Part shown: piece by piece, positions 25,611 through 37,300 of the stretch
How positions within the stretch are numbered: the first letter of the stretch is position 1
How the letters are laid out: the number at the start of each line of letters is the position of its first letter
Source: Bolinopsis microptera
Taxonomy: Eukaryota > Ctenophora > Tentaculata > Lobata > Bolinopsidae
Assembly: GCF_026151205.1 (NCBI RefSeq)
Contig: NC_087082.1
Coordinates: 20,732,494 to 20,796,493 of the forward strand
Direction of reading: 5' to 3'
Length of the DNA: 64,000 nucleotides
The notes under the pieces: generated by a model
Seen by the model: the letters and a program-made list of their open reading frames with translations, nothing else
What the model was told of the DNA's origin: nothing
Databases searched by the model: none
Made by a program: the position numbers and the translations under genes

Positions 25611-26889
25611 TCTGCAAAATATTTGTAAAACTAAAAAACTAAATTGATATCTAATCTTGTTTACGTTATAAGTGAACAATCCCGAAAACATCTTTCAAAT
25701 TCTATGTAATACTTGATATACTTAAGTCGATCCTGACTAACATTAACCAAGAAAAGAGAACAGAAACAACATAGAACAATTTAGAAAAAGGAGAGTAGCC
25801 ATGTTTGGCTGGCAGAACCAATTGGTTTGGTATATGATACCTAAGATATGTCTGAATGAAGTATGTATACTGAATAAGTCCAATGAAAACAATTGCTGAA
25901 TAAAATACGATGTTAAAGGTTAGAAGAACGTGTAACTAGCCACTATATAACAAATCGTGTCGCAACGTTACTTGGTAACACTTATTGCTGAAAAACAGGT
26001 TATCATCAGGTGACACACAAAGGAGTACGAAGGTATTATCTGTTATAGATATAATAATGCCTGAACAACACTCTACGTTATGAAAAAATTTGGTAATATG
26101 ATGCGCTTAATATCTTAGTTCCCAAAAATTTGTGTGCCAAAACATTTAGGTTAATAATTTTGAGTACCAACAATTTGGGCAAGAAATTCGAACTTTTTTG
26201 GGCGACGAAAAATTTTGGCATTTATTTTTTAGAGACGAGGTAATTTTGCTCTCTTATTAATAATATTTTATCAGTTTTGGAAAATCATAAAATGATCATA
26301 CTGAAAACAAAAAGGCAATAGTAGCTTATTTTATTTAGATTTATTAGTGTCGACGGCAGTTAAGTCAAGCAACTGGCATTGAGGCAGTAGATCAGTAGAT
26401 GGCCAACTTATTGATTTTAGGCATATATGGCATATGCGAATATATTTTACCCGTGCAATTCTCAAGGCATGGGATAACTCGTTGATTCCTTCCATTTTCC
26501 ATATCAAACCACAAACATTGGTCGAATATGCTGACCTGCATACAGTTCTTTGATAAAATCCTTCTTCCCTATATTATTGAGTCTGTTCGATAAACCTGAC
26601 TAGAAAATACTATTTATATGGGATGTATTTCGAGCTCGACAGTCAACATACAGAATTCATAAAAGATGTGATGGTGGCGAACAGAAAGTTCTGGCTAAAA
26701 TGACACTACACTTCCAACCACTCTACGTAACCATTAATGGTATTGCTTCAAATGCGTAGCAAATACGAAAATGTAATTATCCATCTGTTTCAAGAATGAG
26801 TCTCACTCTCTCTATTCACTTCGAGATGGCAGGGCCTACTCTCATGCTGTCTATAGGTGATGATTAATTCTGAAAAACTAGGGACAACT
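25611..26889. other. No supported gene
   Basis: This is AT-rich sequence upstream of the MYND gene, with no exon model or recognisable repeat beyond short homopolymers. Confidence 0.4.
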
Positions 26890-26890
26890 G

Positions 26891-26953
26891 TGTAATGATC
26901 CCAGAACCTCGACATATCGCGTGTGTTGCTCTACCTATTGAGCTGCTGACCCT
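26891..26953 (-). ncRNA. tRNA-derived SINE head (degenerate)
   Basis: Read on the minus strand, a tRNA-like D-arm/A-box CAGCTCAATAGGTAGAGCA is followed about 25 bases later by GAGGTTCTGGGATC, resembling the T-arm/B-box. The B-box departs from the GGTTCGAATCC consensus, and no proper T-stem or acceptor stem closes. A functional tRNA is therefore unlikely; a tRNA-derived SINE remnant fits better. Confidence 0.45.
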
Positions 26954-27284
26954 GATTCTCAGAGCGAAATCACCACTCATATGCAGCACAATTTCATGCT
27001 TTGTGCGGAATATCATTTATCAGTTATTAGAATATATATTCGCATATATCCACACTATATTTACATTACACGTTCAACGTGATATCATTATCAGTGCAGT
27101 GTGTACAACACCAACTACACCGATCAATCTCTATTCACTATCATGTTAATATCCAAGATTTTTTTATTTTATTAGCTTCGTGAATCGTTAGTTTTGAGAT
27201 AAATAATTGGATAGATTTATTAATTTCTATCCGTCTTATTTTATTGTCACACAGATAAAGCACTCTAATTACACAAATAGGAGA

Positions 27285-27645
27285 AGAAGTTACAGACTTC
27301 GACAGAAACATTATATGCCAGCCATTGCGTATTGTAAATTTAAGCTTTCCAATAGAAGTGAAACATTTTTCAAGTAATATTCAGATTTTCATTGTTTCTT
27401 TGAGCTCACTAATTCGTGAGTCATATTCATTGTGAAAATGTTTTCTATCCGAAATTCTCGGTTAGTGTAGCATATTGAAAAATTGAGTGCTCTAAATTTC
27501 TCGATAACAGAAGAAGCTACAGACTTCGACAGAAACATTATGGACCAGCTATATTGCGTATGGTAAATTTGAAATAAAAGTGAAAAGTTTTTGGATTATC
27601 GTAAATAATTTCAGTTTTTCTTTGAACGTCCTAATTCCTGAAATA
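27285..27645. repeat. Diverged direct repeat, ~140 bp, two copies
   Basis: Both copies, starting near 27285 and 27507, contain ACAGACTTCGACAGAAACAT and a following similar stretch ending in a TTTCTTTGA block. They are non-coding. Confidence 0.6.
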
Positions 27646-27788
27646 AACATGGATTGTTAAGATAAATTCTATTAAACTGAGCTACTACTGTATGCTAAAC
27701 ATGGGTAGACTATTGAATGGTCGAGGGTATTATAAATATAAATATAATTATGTTGTGGTTTCCACTAACCAATCAGCTTAATTGGTTA

Positions 27789-27816
27789 GGGTTACGATTA
27801 GGGTTAGGGTTAGGGT
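27789..27816 (+). repeat. Interstitial telomere-like TTAGGG tract
   Basis: Four to five GGTTAG units, one of them imperfect, match the metazoan telomere repeat. It is short and internal, so it is not a chromosome end. Confidence 0.8.
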
Positions 27817-27922
27817 TAGTCTAAATTGTCATATTGGGTTCAGTTGTCCGGTAGCCGGTTGAGTAGATATACAGATCCTCACAGTGAACTGCTATTGTCA
27901 CATTGCTAAACTATGTTTTCAG

Positions 27923-28357
27923 GTACCGGTGTCCCAGCTGAAGAATAACTTCTCGGCAGTTTGTGATCTGGTGTCCGCGATACAGTCCTTCTCCGTCCAC
28001 CACCTTCACTACGCTCCCAACATCGCTGCTAGTGGTAATTTACCATCTCTACCTAGAATAGTCCTTCTTAATGACAGCTTTCTTATTTACAGACATTATT
28101 CGGAATATGTATTATTTGTTTTCCAGTAACACCGACCACAGTTGACTAATAAATTATAGAACTTAACCAATATTTATAAACAGTTGACCAATAATAAGTC
28201 ACACAATTTAACCCCCCTGTCTTCAGACGCATTTTTGTGGCTTGTAGAACCGGGACATGTGAACCACCTCTCTGTCACTGAACGGCACTTTACTGGACTC
28301 CTAGCTGAGATTGAGAGAGCTGTTGAAGCCCTGATGGCCAGAAAGCAGTTTGTGTGA
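27923..28357 (+). CDS. Unrecognised protein, last two exons
   Basis: Exon 27923-28034 follows TATGTTTTCAG and ends AGTG|GTAAT in phase 1. Exon 28227-28357 follows TCTTCAG and ends in TGA. Spliced, they give an 80-residue C-terminus with SVHHLHYAPNIAAS, FLWLVEPGHVNHLSVTE and a predicted helical end LLAEIERAVEALMARKQFV. The phase-consistent junction, codon-like composition and strong splice sites make this a real gene end. I do not recognise the family, and no upstream exon could be fixed in 26-27.9 kb; the gene may start further left or use very small exons. Confidence 0.6.
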
Positions 28358-31300
28358 AGGAACCAACTTGTTCTCTAGTGAAATGAGATTGGGACTTAAT
28401 TCTGTGTCGTTCCTTCCGAGACTGGGTTTGTTATTTCGATACCACCGATTAAAATGTGAATTTTATCTATGTACCGTATTTCGGTAATAATTTGGCTGTT
28501 ATTGGTTTTTCTGAGCCTTTAAAACGGCTTTGTTACAACCGATTACGTCCCTTGGTTATCATCGATTTAATACATGGAAACAAGTTAATAAACCCGTAGA
28601 ACCGTAATCGTATCAGTGGCGTAATTCAAACACCGTTTGTGCTACCCAAGTAACTCAGGAGTTCAAGATTGGAAAACATGCGGGCCCTTAGCCTTAGGAA
28701 ATCGTAGACAAGTAACAAGGAAGCTACGGCATGATTTCTTTTTCGGTGCTGTTTGATTTCAATATTAGCTAATTTTTCTGGACACTCAGCGCATGACTTA
28801 CGCCATTGAATATTACAGCTTATTTCATTTTTAATTAAATTTTGTTAATAGTTATACTTAAATGGTTTTTACAATTTTCTACGGACTGTATGAGACTTTT
28901 TATCGATTTATACTATTGTTGTCCTGATAATTATTACTTCAGTTTCCTTTTTACTTAGCAAAGTGAACTTTTTACGGGGGCCACCAAATTTCAGACATGA
29001 TTGCGACTTTTTCGACATAATGTTAATTTGCTGGCCAGATATTACTATCGAATATAATTTACTAGAAACCCGCTACAGTACTAGTCGAAAGCTTTGTTTA
29101 AAAAAAGTTATGTTTTAATTTCTCTTCATCATCTAGCACTGTTGTACTGTAGAAATTAAGGATTTTATTTGACAATAACGACTATTTTGTAAGTATTTGG
29201 ATTCTCTAAACGACAAGTTTTCAAAATAGCAATCACAATATCAATCACAACCAAAGTTATGAATAATCATAGTATACTTATAGCGTGAGCGTAAATGTTA
29301 GATAGTCATGTAGTTTTGGTAACATTGTAGTGTTTTTATGACTATGTCCCCGCGTTGCCAAGGAGATTTCGTCAAGTTTAAAGTATAATGGCACATGAAT
29401 TGTACTGCCACTGGCGAGGGTATGAATCAACGGAGGGTTACAATGGCCTTCAGACATTTTACCAGGAACATGAAATGCTACGTTCATGTCACTGATGATT
29501 ATAACAGGTTCAGAGAGAGAAATTAAATCTATACAGTGTTCTGCAGTAATTGGATGATTTTAGCTTATAATTAATTACGGTCAAATTAATTAGAGAGTTT
29601 GTTGATTTTGGGTAGGTTAACTTAAACTAGTTAAACACTTACAAGCTTAGGTAATATCTTTCATTAAAACTATTTTAAACAAATGATAATTCTTCAGCAA
29701 TTCTAAGCCGGAAATAATGATGAAATGCTCTGTGACATGTACACGAGAACGAACAAACAACGTAAATATATACGATGGCGAAACTAATCAGCTGTTTGCT
29801 TGTATGAGCGGTAATAAGCACGGCTTGATCCGCCTCTCAATTGAGCCTGACATTGACGTGGCCTTCATTACAGCACTTGCTTTGATGTGGGATGTTGCCC
29901 TTAGGAATTGGGGTTAAACGGACCCTGATCTTCGTCATTAAATAATGGTGATGACTAAAAATACCTCAACGATGTGGAATCGGGGGACTATAAATAATTA
30001 GTACAAAATGGACTTGATCTGATAATGTGATATCTTTACCAAAATATATTGTACTGTACTATGTATTTTGGTAAAAATATCAGTATTAAAATATTAAGTT
30101 TATTTGAGCTTTAATTGTAAGTCGACTTCGCTTGTCGACTTCCCTAGTGCTTACACCATTGTACTTGAACGATAAACAGTTTTTTTTTCAGGTCTGTTCA
30201 TATATAATTATATATTATATATCATGTTACAATTATTTAAATTTAATACAAATAGTCATCTGTGAGTAAAACTAAAAGAATTTTGTTGGATTCAGAGTCA
30301 CAATTTAAGCTTTTCAATGACAAATTAGCTAACACTAGCAGCGTACCCGTCCTCCGGACGACAATAATTCTTTACTTTCACTGACACCACGTTTTCGCTT
30401 TCTAAATTTATTGGGTGACCCAAATGAGTCAAATTTAAAGACAGGATTTTCAAATATTAGAATTAGCATTAGAATCAAATTTACACGGCAATACGATAAA
30501 AATAGTAAATAATTTAAAGATTCTTCGATCTGCTGATTCAGCATCTGCCAGTTCTAAATCGTATTTTTGTTTCGATTGGCCCCCATGTGCAAAAAACAGC
30601 ACACTACTTTGGAGTCGAAACAATATTGTACTGCAGTAAGTGCATAGTTTTACATGCATTGAAAATCTTATCAGCTATGTATAAAAAGATAAAATTCAAT
30701 AATTAGCGACGGCACATTTCCAAGTATAGTAGTATCTGTAGTTTGTAAATAGATATTGGTTTTTATATGTTATACTCATTTGTATCTGCTAATTTAAGAG
30801 TTAGAGAAACTACTGTAAATACTGAAATAATTATTACCTATTTAAATCGCGTTTTTGACACCACTTGGAGATCCAAATTTTGGGCACTAAAATTCTTGTT
30901 CCGTGGCAAATTTTTTATTTTTTCATGCTGATTTGAAAAGCATAAAAGCATTTAACCCGGTCAAAAAAGTTTAAGTTGTATCTCTTTTACGGTTTTTGCG
31001 GAAAGTCGCGTTAAAGTTGATGCCGTGGTGTCAGTAAAATGGCACGGATAAACACATATATATCGTCTCGCTTTATTTATTGTAAGATGAACAAATTAAT
31101 GAAGAAAATCTAAAAATTACGCTACTGATAGTGATACATTATTGGCGAACAATTTTATCGAATGAACGAGAGGTCTCAAAATTTGTTCATGATCAATGAT
31201 CTCCGGAGACCATACCCTACAGCAATTATAAATGATTAATAACGTTCTCAAACCGTTCTTATGTTATCAACAGTGATCACTTGTTCGCCATTTTTGGGAC

Positions 31301-31393
31301 ACCCAGTATCAAATAAAACCAGTCTTTCGTTACACTTACAAAATTCATTCACACAGTCAAATTTCTGCATTATCGTCTGAATTAGCTGGAAAC
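28358..31393. other. Intergenic stretch, little supported
   Basis: This lies between the converging plus-strand gene and the 3' end of the adhesion GPCR. A plus-strand frame ending at 29917 contains LIRLSIEPDIDVAFITALAL, which recalls the last strand and helix of LURP-one/tubby-like or scramblase folds. It has no domain context, so I leave it unassigned. A minus-strand frame at 29278-29487 and two overlapping frames at 30335-30659 have no recognisable family. Confidence 0.4.
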
Positions 31394-34300
31394 TCATTTT
31401 AGCTTACATGTTACACTTTCAGACGTTCGATCATCGTTGGAGGCGGCGGCGTTTTCATAAATGTTGTCAGCTTGGTTTGGGACGGCACTGGCGCTGATCG
31501 TCATTGCCTGAGTTAACGGGGCTACTGATCTACCGGCGGCAGCGGCGGCGAAAGATATTGTAGCGGTCCTCCTCTCCTCTTGGAGCCCAACCTTAACCAG
31601 CCAGTGAGACGTGACCTGGTCGTTGAGCACTATGTAGAACAGGAATACAAATATGCCCTGAAAGTTTACATGGATAATTATCTCCGTTTGTAGTGCAATT
31701 AACCATTTTTCGTCTTTAATTTTCATAATGATGATATACTTGTGTGGTGGGTATCGATATTATCAATTATGATACTTTAAAGATAACATCTAATTCGGAA
31801 GAAGGATAAAGAAGGCTGTAGAAAACACGCGCATACCTGAGAACTATTAAGAAGAATGAACAGATACTGCATCCCCGCTTGGAACTGAGGGGCTGGGAGG
31901 GACATGAATATTCCAAAGAACCAGCCTGTTCCAAGCAAGACCATCACACCGACTGCTGATTTAACCCATATAATACCAACAACTCTAAACGTTCGAATTT
32001 TTTGATGAAATTTTGTTTCCTAAGCACTGAGGTACCAACTCTGACGGTGCAATAATTATTTTGAAAAAATTTATATTTTTTATAGCTTTTTCGACCCGTA
32101 CTTTTAAAAGTTCATTGTTGGAGCTTGCGTTTTTGGAACATTGCATCGTACTTTTAAAAGTACATCATATTTGAATGATGTACTTTTAAAAGCACGGGTT
32201 TAATAAATAATGTACTTTTAAAAGTACGGGTTTAATGAATAGTGTACTTCTGGAGGTATGTTACTTAATTAAACAGAAACTCAGGGTCAGATAATAAAAC
32301 TAAAAGCCCTTGTCAGAATGGCTGAATAAAATTTAAACAATACCATACAAAATTTAAGTGGTACACTAAACAAATCATGATGGTGGGAACAGCTATACTT
32401 ATAAACTACTATCATAATTCCATTTACCAATTTACTAGAATTTTACGAAAATTGTCAGGTTTTGTGCTTTTTACTCTAACTGATGATAAGGCTTAAAACA
32501 AAGCACACAAAGCGCAACGTCACACACTTCGCACTTAGCCAGACGCTTTTCACAACTTAAAGAATACCTAAAATGGTGAGAATGAGAAGAGAGTAGCAGA
32601 AGCTGAGAAAGTTCTAGAGGAACTCAAACAGAAGAGAGTAGCAGAAGCTGAGGGAGTTCTAGAGGAGCAGAAGAGAGTAGCAGAAGCTGAGGGAGTTCTA
32701 GAGGAACAGAAGAGAGTAGCAGAAGCTGAGAGAGTTCTAGAGGAGCAGAAGAGAGTAGCAGAAGCTGAGAGAGTCTAGAGGAACAGAAGAGAGTAGCAGA
32801 AGCTGAGAGAGTTCTAGAGGAACAGAAGAGAGTAGCAGAAGCTGAGAGAGTTCTAGAGGAGCAGAAGAGAGTAGGAGAAGCTGAGAGAGTTCTAGAGGAG
32901 CAGAAGATAGTAGCAGAAGCTGAGAGAATTCTAGAGGAGCAGAAGAAGGTAGCAGAAGCTGAGAGAGTTCTAGAGGAACAGAAGAGAGTAGCAGAAGCTG
33001 AGGGAGTTCTAGAGGAGCAGAAGAGAGTAGCAGAAGCTGAGAGAGTTCTAGAGGAGCAGAAGAAGGTAGCAGAAGCTGAGCGTATTCTAGAGGAACAGAA
33101 GAGAGTAGCAGAAGCTGAGAGAATTCTAGAGGAACAGAAGAGAGTAGCAGAAGCTGAGGGAGTTCTAGAGGAGCAGAAGAGAGTAGCAGAAGCTGAGAGA
33201 GTTCTAGAGGAGCAGAAGAGAGTAGCAGAAGCTGAGAGAGTCTAGAGGAACAGAAGAGAGTAGCAGAAGCTGAGAGAGTTCTAGAGGAGCAGAAGAAGGT
33301 AGCAGAAGCTGAGCGTATTCTAGAGGAACAGAAGAGAGTAGCAGAAGCTGAGAGAGTTCTAGAGGAGCAGAAGAAGGTAGCAGAAGCTGAGCGTATTCTA
33401 GAGGAACAGAAGAGAGTAGCAGAGGTGGAGAGAGTTCTAGAGGAACAAAGAGAGTAGCAGAGGTTGAGAGAGTTCTAGAGGAAAAGAAAATAGTAGCAGA
33501 AACTGAGAGAGTTCTAGAGGAACAGAAGAGAGTAGCAGAAGCTGAGAGAGTTCTAGAGGAACAAAAGAGAGTAGCAGAAGCTGAGAGAATTTAGAGGAAC
33601 AGAAGAGAGTAGCAGAAGCTGAGAGAGTTCTAGAGGAACAGAAGAGAGTAGCAGAAGCTGAGCGTATTCTAGAGGAACAGAAGAGAGTAGCAGAAGCTGA
33701 GAGAGTTCTAGAGGAACAGAAGAGAGTAGCAGAAGCTGAGGGAGTTCTAGAGGAGCAGAAGAGAGTAGCAGAAGCTGAGAGAGTTCTAGAGGAGCAGAAG
33801 AGAGTAGCAGAAGCTGAGAGAGTCTAGAGGAACAGAAGAGAGTAGCAGAAGCTGAGAGAGTTCTAGAGGAGCAGAAGAAGGTAGCAGAAGCTGAGCGTAT
33901 TCTAGAGGAACAGAAGAGAGTAGCAGAAGCTGAGAGAGTTCTAGAGGAGCAGAAGAAGGTAGCAGAAGCTGAGCGTATTCTAGAGGAACAGAAGAGAGTA
34001 GCAGAGGTGGAGAGAGTTCTAGAGGAACAAAGAGAGTAGCAGAGGTTGAGAGAGTTCTAGAGGAAAAGAAAATAGTAGCAGAAACTGAGAGAGTTCTAGA
34101 GGAACAGAAGAGAGTAGCAGAAGCTGAGAGAGTTCTAGAGGAACAAAAGAGAGTAGCAGAAGCTGAGAGAATTTAGAGGAACAGAAGAGAGTAGCAGAAG
34201 CTGAGAGAGTTCTAGAGGAACAGAAGAGAGTAGCAGAAGCTGAGAAAGTTCTAGAGGAGCAGGAGAGAGTAGCAGAAGCTGAGAGAGTCTAGAGGAACAG

Positions 34301-37300
34301 AAGAGAGTAGCAGAAGCTGAGAGAGTTCTAGAGGAACAGAAGAGAGTAGCAGAAGCTGAGAGAGTTCTAGAGGAACAGAAGAGAGAAGCAGAAGCTGAGA
34401 GAGTTCTAGAGGAGCAGAAGAGAGTAGGAGAAGCTGAGAGAGTTCTAGAGGAGCAGAAGATAGTAGCAGAAGCTGAGAGAATTCTAGAGGAGCAGAAGAA
34501 GGTAGCAGAAGCTGAGAGAGTTCTAGAGGAGCAGAAGAGAGTAGCAGAAGCTGAGAGAATTCTAGAGGAGCAGAAGAAGGTAGCAGAAGCTGAGAGAGTT
34601 CTAGAGGAGCAAAAGAGAGTAGCAGAAGCTGAGAGAGTTCTAGAGGAGCAGAAGAAGGTAGCAGAAGCTGAGCGTATTCTAGAGGAACAGAAGAGAGTAG
34701 CAGAGGTGGAGAGAGTTCTAGAGGAGCAGAAGATAGTAGCAGAAACTGAGAGAGTTCTAGAGGAACAGAAGAGAGTAGCAGAAGCTGAGAGAGTTCTAGA
34801 GGAACAAAAGAGAGTAGCAGAAGCTGAGAGAGTTTAGAGGAACAGAAGAGAGTAGCAGAAGCTGAGAGAGTTCTAGAGGAACAGAAGAGAGTAGCAGAAG
34901 CTGAGAAAGTTCTAGAGGAGCAGGAGAGAGTAGCAGAAGCTGAGAGAGTCTAGAGGAACAGAAGAGAGTAGCAGAAGCTGAGAGAGTTCTAGAGGAACAG
35001 AAGAGAGTAGCAGAAGCTAAGAGAGTTCTAGAGGAGCAGAAGAGAGTAGCAGAAGCTGAGAAAGTTCTAGAGGAGCAGAAGAGAGTAGCAGAAGCTGAGC
35101 GTATTCTAGAGGAACAGAAGAGAGTAGCAGAAGCTTTGAGAGTTCTAGAGGAACAGAAGAGAGTAGCAGAAGCTGAGACAATTCTAGAGGAACAGAAGAG
35201 AGTAGCAGAGGCTGAGACAATTCTAGAGGAGCAGAACAACTCAGCTGAGGAAATGCATAGACTACAAGGAAAGGAATCTTATGTTGGACCAGCAGATTGC
35301 TGATGGCACACAATCATGTCAGTATTTGATAGTAATTATACATCGGGATTAGGAAACCAGTTACAAGATCTAGGATTGTAAACATTAAGCGGGGGAGGGG
35401 GGATCAGGTACCAAGTGCCGTACGTGACGTCGACTAAGTGCAACTTTGGAATTTACAAAAAAGACCCACCCACCCCCTTCGCGGTACTAACTGTTTTTTT
35501 TTCGGATAATATTTAGGACACCCACCCCTTTTGCGGTACTAACTGTTGAGAAATCACGGTACTGACTGTGTCTTGGTATATAAAATAAGATACCCACCCA
35601 TAAATTGCTTTAAACAGTTCATTAAACATTGGGAAATGGGCAAATTATACCCACTATTTAGTAGGGGTTTTGTTTTCAATGCAGTCGAATTAAATAAAAA
35701 GTTACAAAAAAAGGAAACAAAATAAAAAAACCCAAAAAAAAGGAAAAAAACCTCAAAACCAAAAACAAACCATTCCCAATATTGAAATTTGAGGTAAAAT
35801 GGATATTTTGGGGTTGGACACCCCCTTAGTACCTTGTACTAACTGATTTTCTGGGAAATGAGCAGCAGACCCACCACTTAGTACAAATGTACTAACTGTG
35901 TTTTGGAAGAAAATATGACCCACCCCCCCCCCCCTAACGTCACGTACGATTCTGACCTTATGTTCCCCCCACCCCCGCATTAACTCATTAAGAAAGAGTA
36001 TATTGAAGGCCGCTCTGGAAGACGTGGAATAACCGAGTGAAAACGTGGATCCTTCAAGATCGACTAAATCCCAGAAGTAACAACAACAAGTTTTTGTTGT
36101 GACTTCCGTTCTGATTCAGAACAATTTACCTACCATTACAGTCTTACCGACATTAATCATACCAGCACACATTGTGTAGTCTATATAAACCTGTACTTTT
36201 AAAAGTACATTTTTCTTGAAACCTGTCCTTTTAAAAGTACATCATTCGAAGATAATGTACTTTTAAAAGTACGTACTTTTGAAAGTACATCATTGTCCAG
36301 AATGATGTACTTTTAAAAGTACACCCAATTTACATCTCAATTAGAGACAATTTATGATTTTTATCTCGCCCCACATTATTGCCTATTTATTGCACAATCG
36401 TTTAGGCAATATTAAAAAACCAAATTTGGGATCCATCAAAGTTGGAGAATTGGCTGGTGGTACCGAGAATTTACCTTTTTTCAAAGTAACATTTTTGACC
36501 ACCTTTGCCAACATCCTATAAATTTCTTGCTTTTTTTAACCATCTGGTCAGGGTGTTAAAATCATCAGCAGACTTTTTCTAACCTAATGCAAAAAACTGT
36601 ATCAAAAAATATTTGTCATGAGACAAGTTAGGTCACTGTTTATGAACCGTACTTTTAAAAGTACCGTGGAAGAATATGGGTTAAGCTGCCGCTGAAGTTA
36701 GTTTAAGAATTTTTGCGATATTAAAATGAAGCATATGAAAAGTAAAACAAACCAGACAACAGGCCAGATGATAAACAATTCTTCGATCATATTGAAAGAC
36801 GCTAAATATTATCAACCTTAGAACTCACTAAAATTTGTCCCCGATCAGAGATGTTGCCGGATGAGTTTGAGTTCTTATTAATCACTTTGGCAACCAGTGC
36901 GAAGAATACAAGGTTCACCAAGATAACCAAGACAATGGGGGCTAGGAAGAGAGTGTAGAAGGATGTACTTTCAGGTCGGATAAAGCACATAGTGTCCGCT
37001 AGGTACCCGTGTTCTGTGAAAGTGAAGCTACCTACGGTGTGCCGCTTCGTGAAGACGAAATATCCGATGAATGGTATCGGTAGAGGGATACCTAGAATAT
37101 GGTCAGGTAATTTGTATGATAAGAGTATATAATTATACTCTTCTTATTTGAAAAACAATCGAATAACCAAGATTATGCAAGTGCTCAGATAGAGAAAATA
37201 TAAGATTGAATAATAATATTATAATAACATACCCCATGCCGCGAGGTTAAACTTCAGCATACACTTTGAGATATGAGATCCGAACACTTGTACGAGAGAA

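Noticed and set aside
26891-26953. Functional tRNA gene
   Set aside because: The T-arm and acceptor stem do not pair and the B-box is degenerate.
29700-29917. LURP-one/scramblase-like last strand and helix on the plus strand
   Set aside because: Only about 20 residues resemble the fold and no upstream exon could be found.
34796-35313. Minus-strand Ser/Ala/Leu/Phe-rich repeats (SASATLFCSSR)
   Set aside because: Antisense reading of the coiled-coil array. The plus-strand unit is the coherent one.
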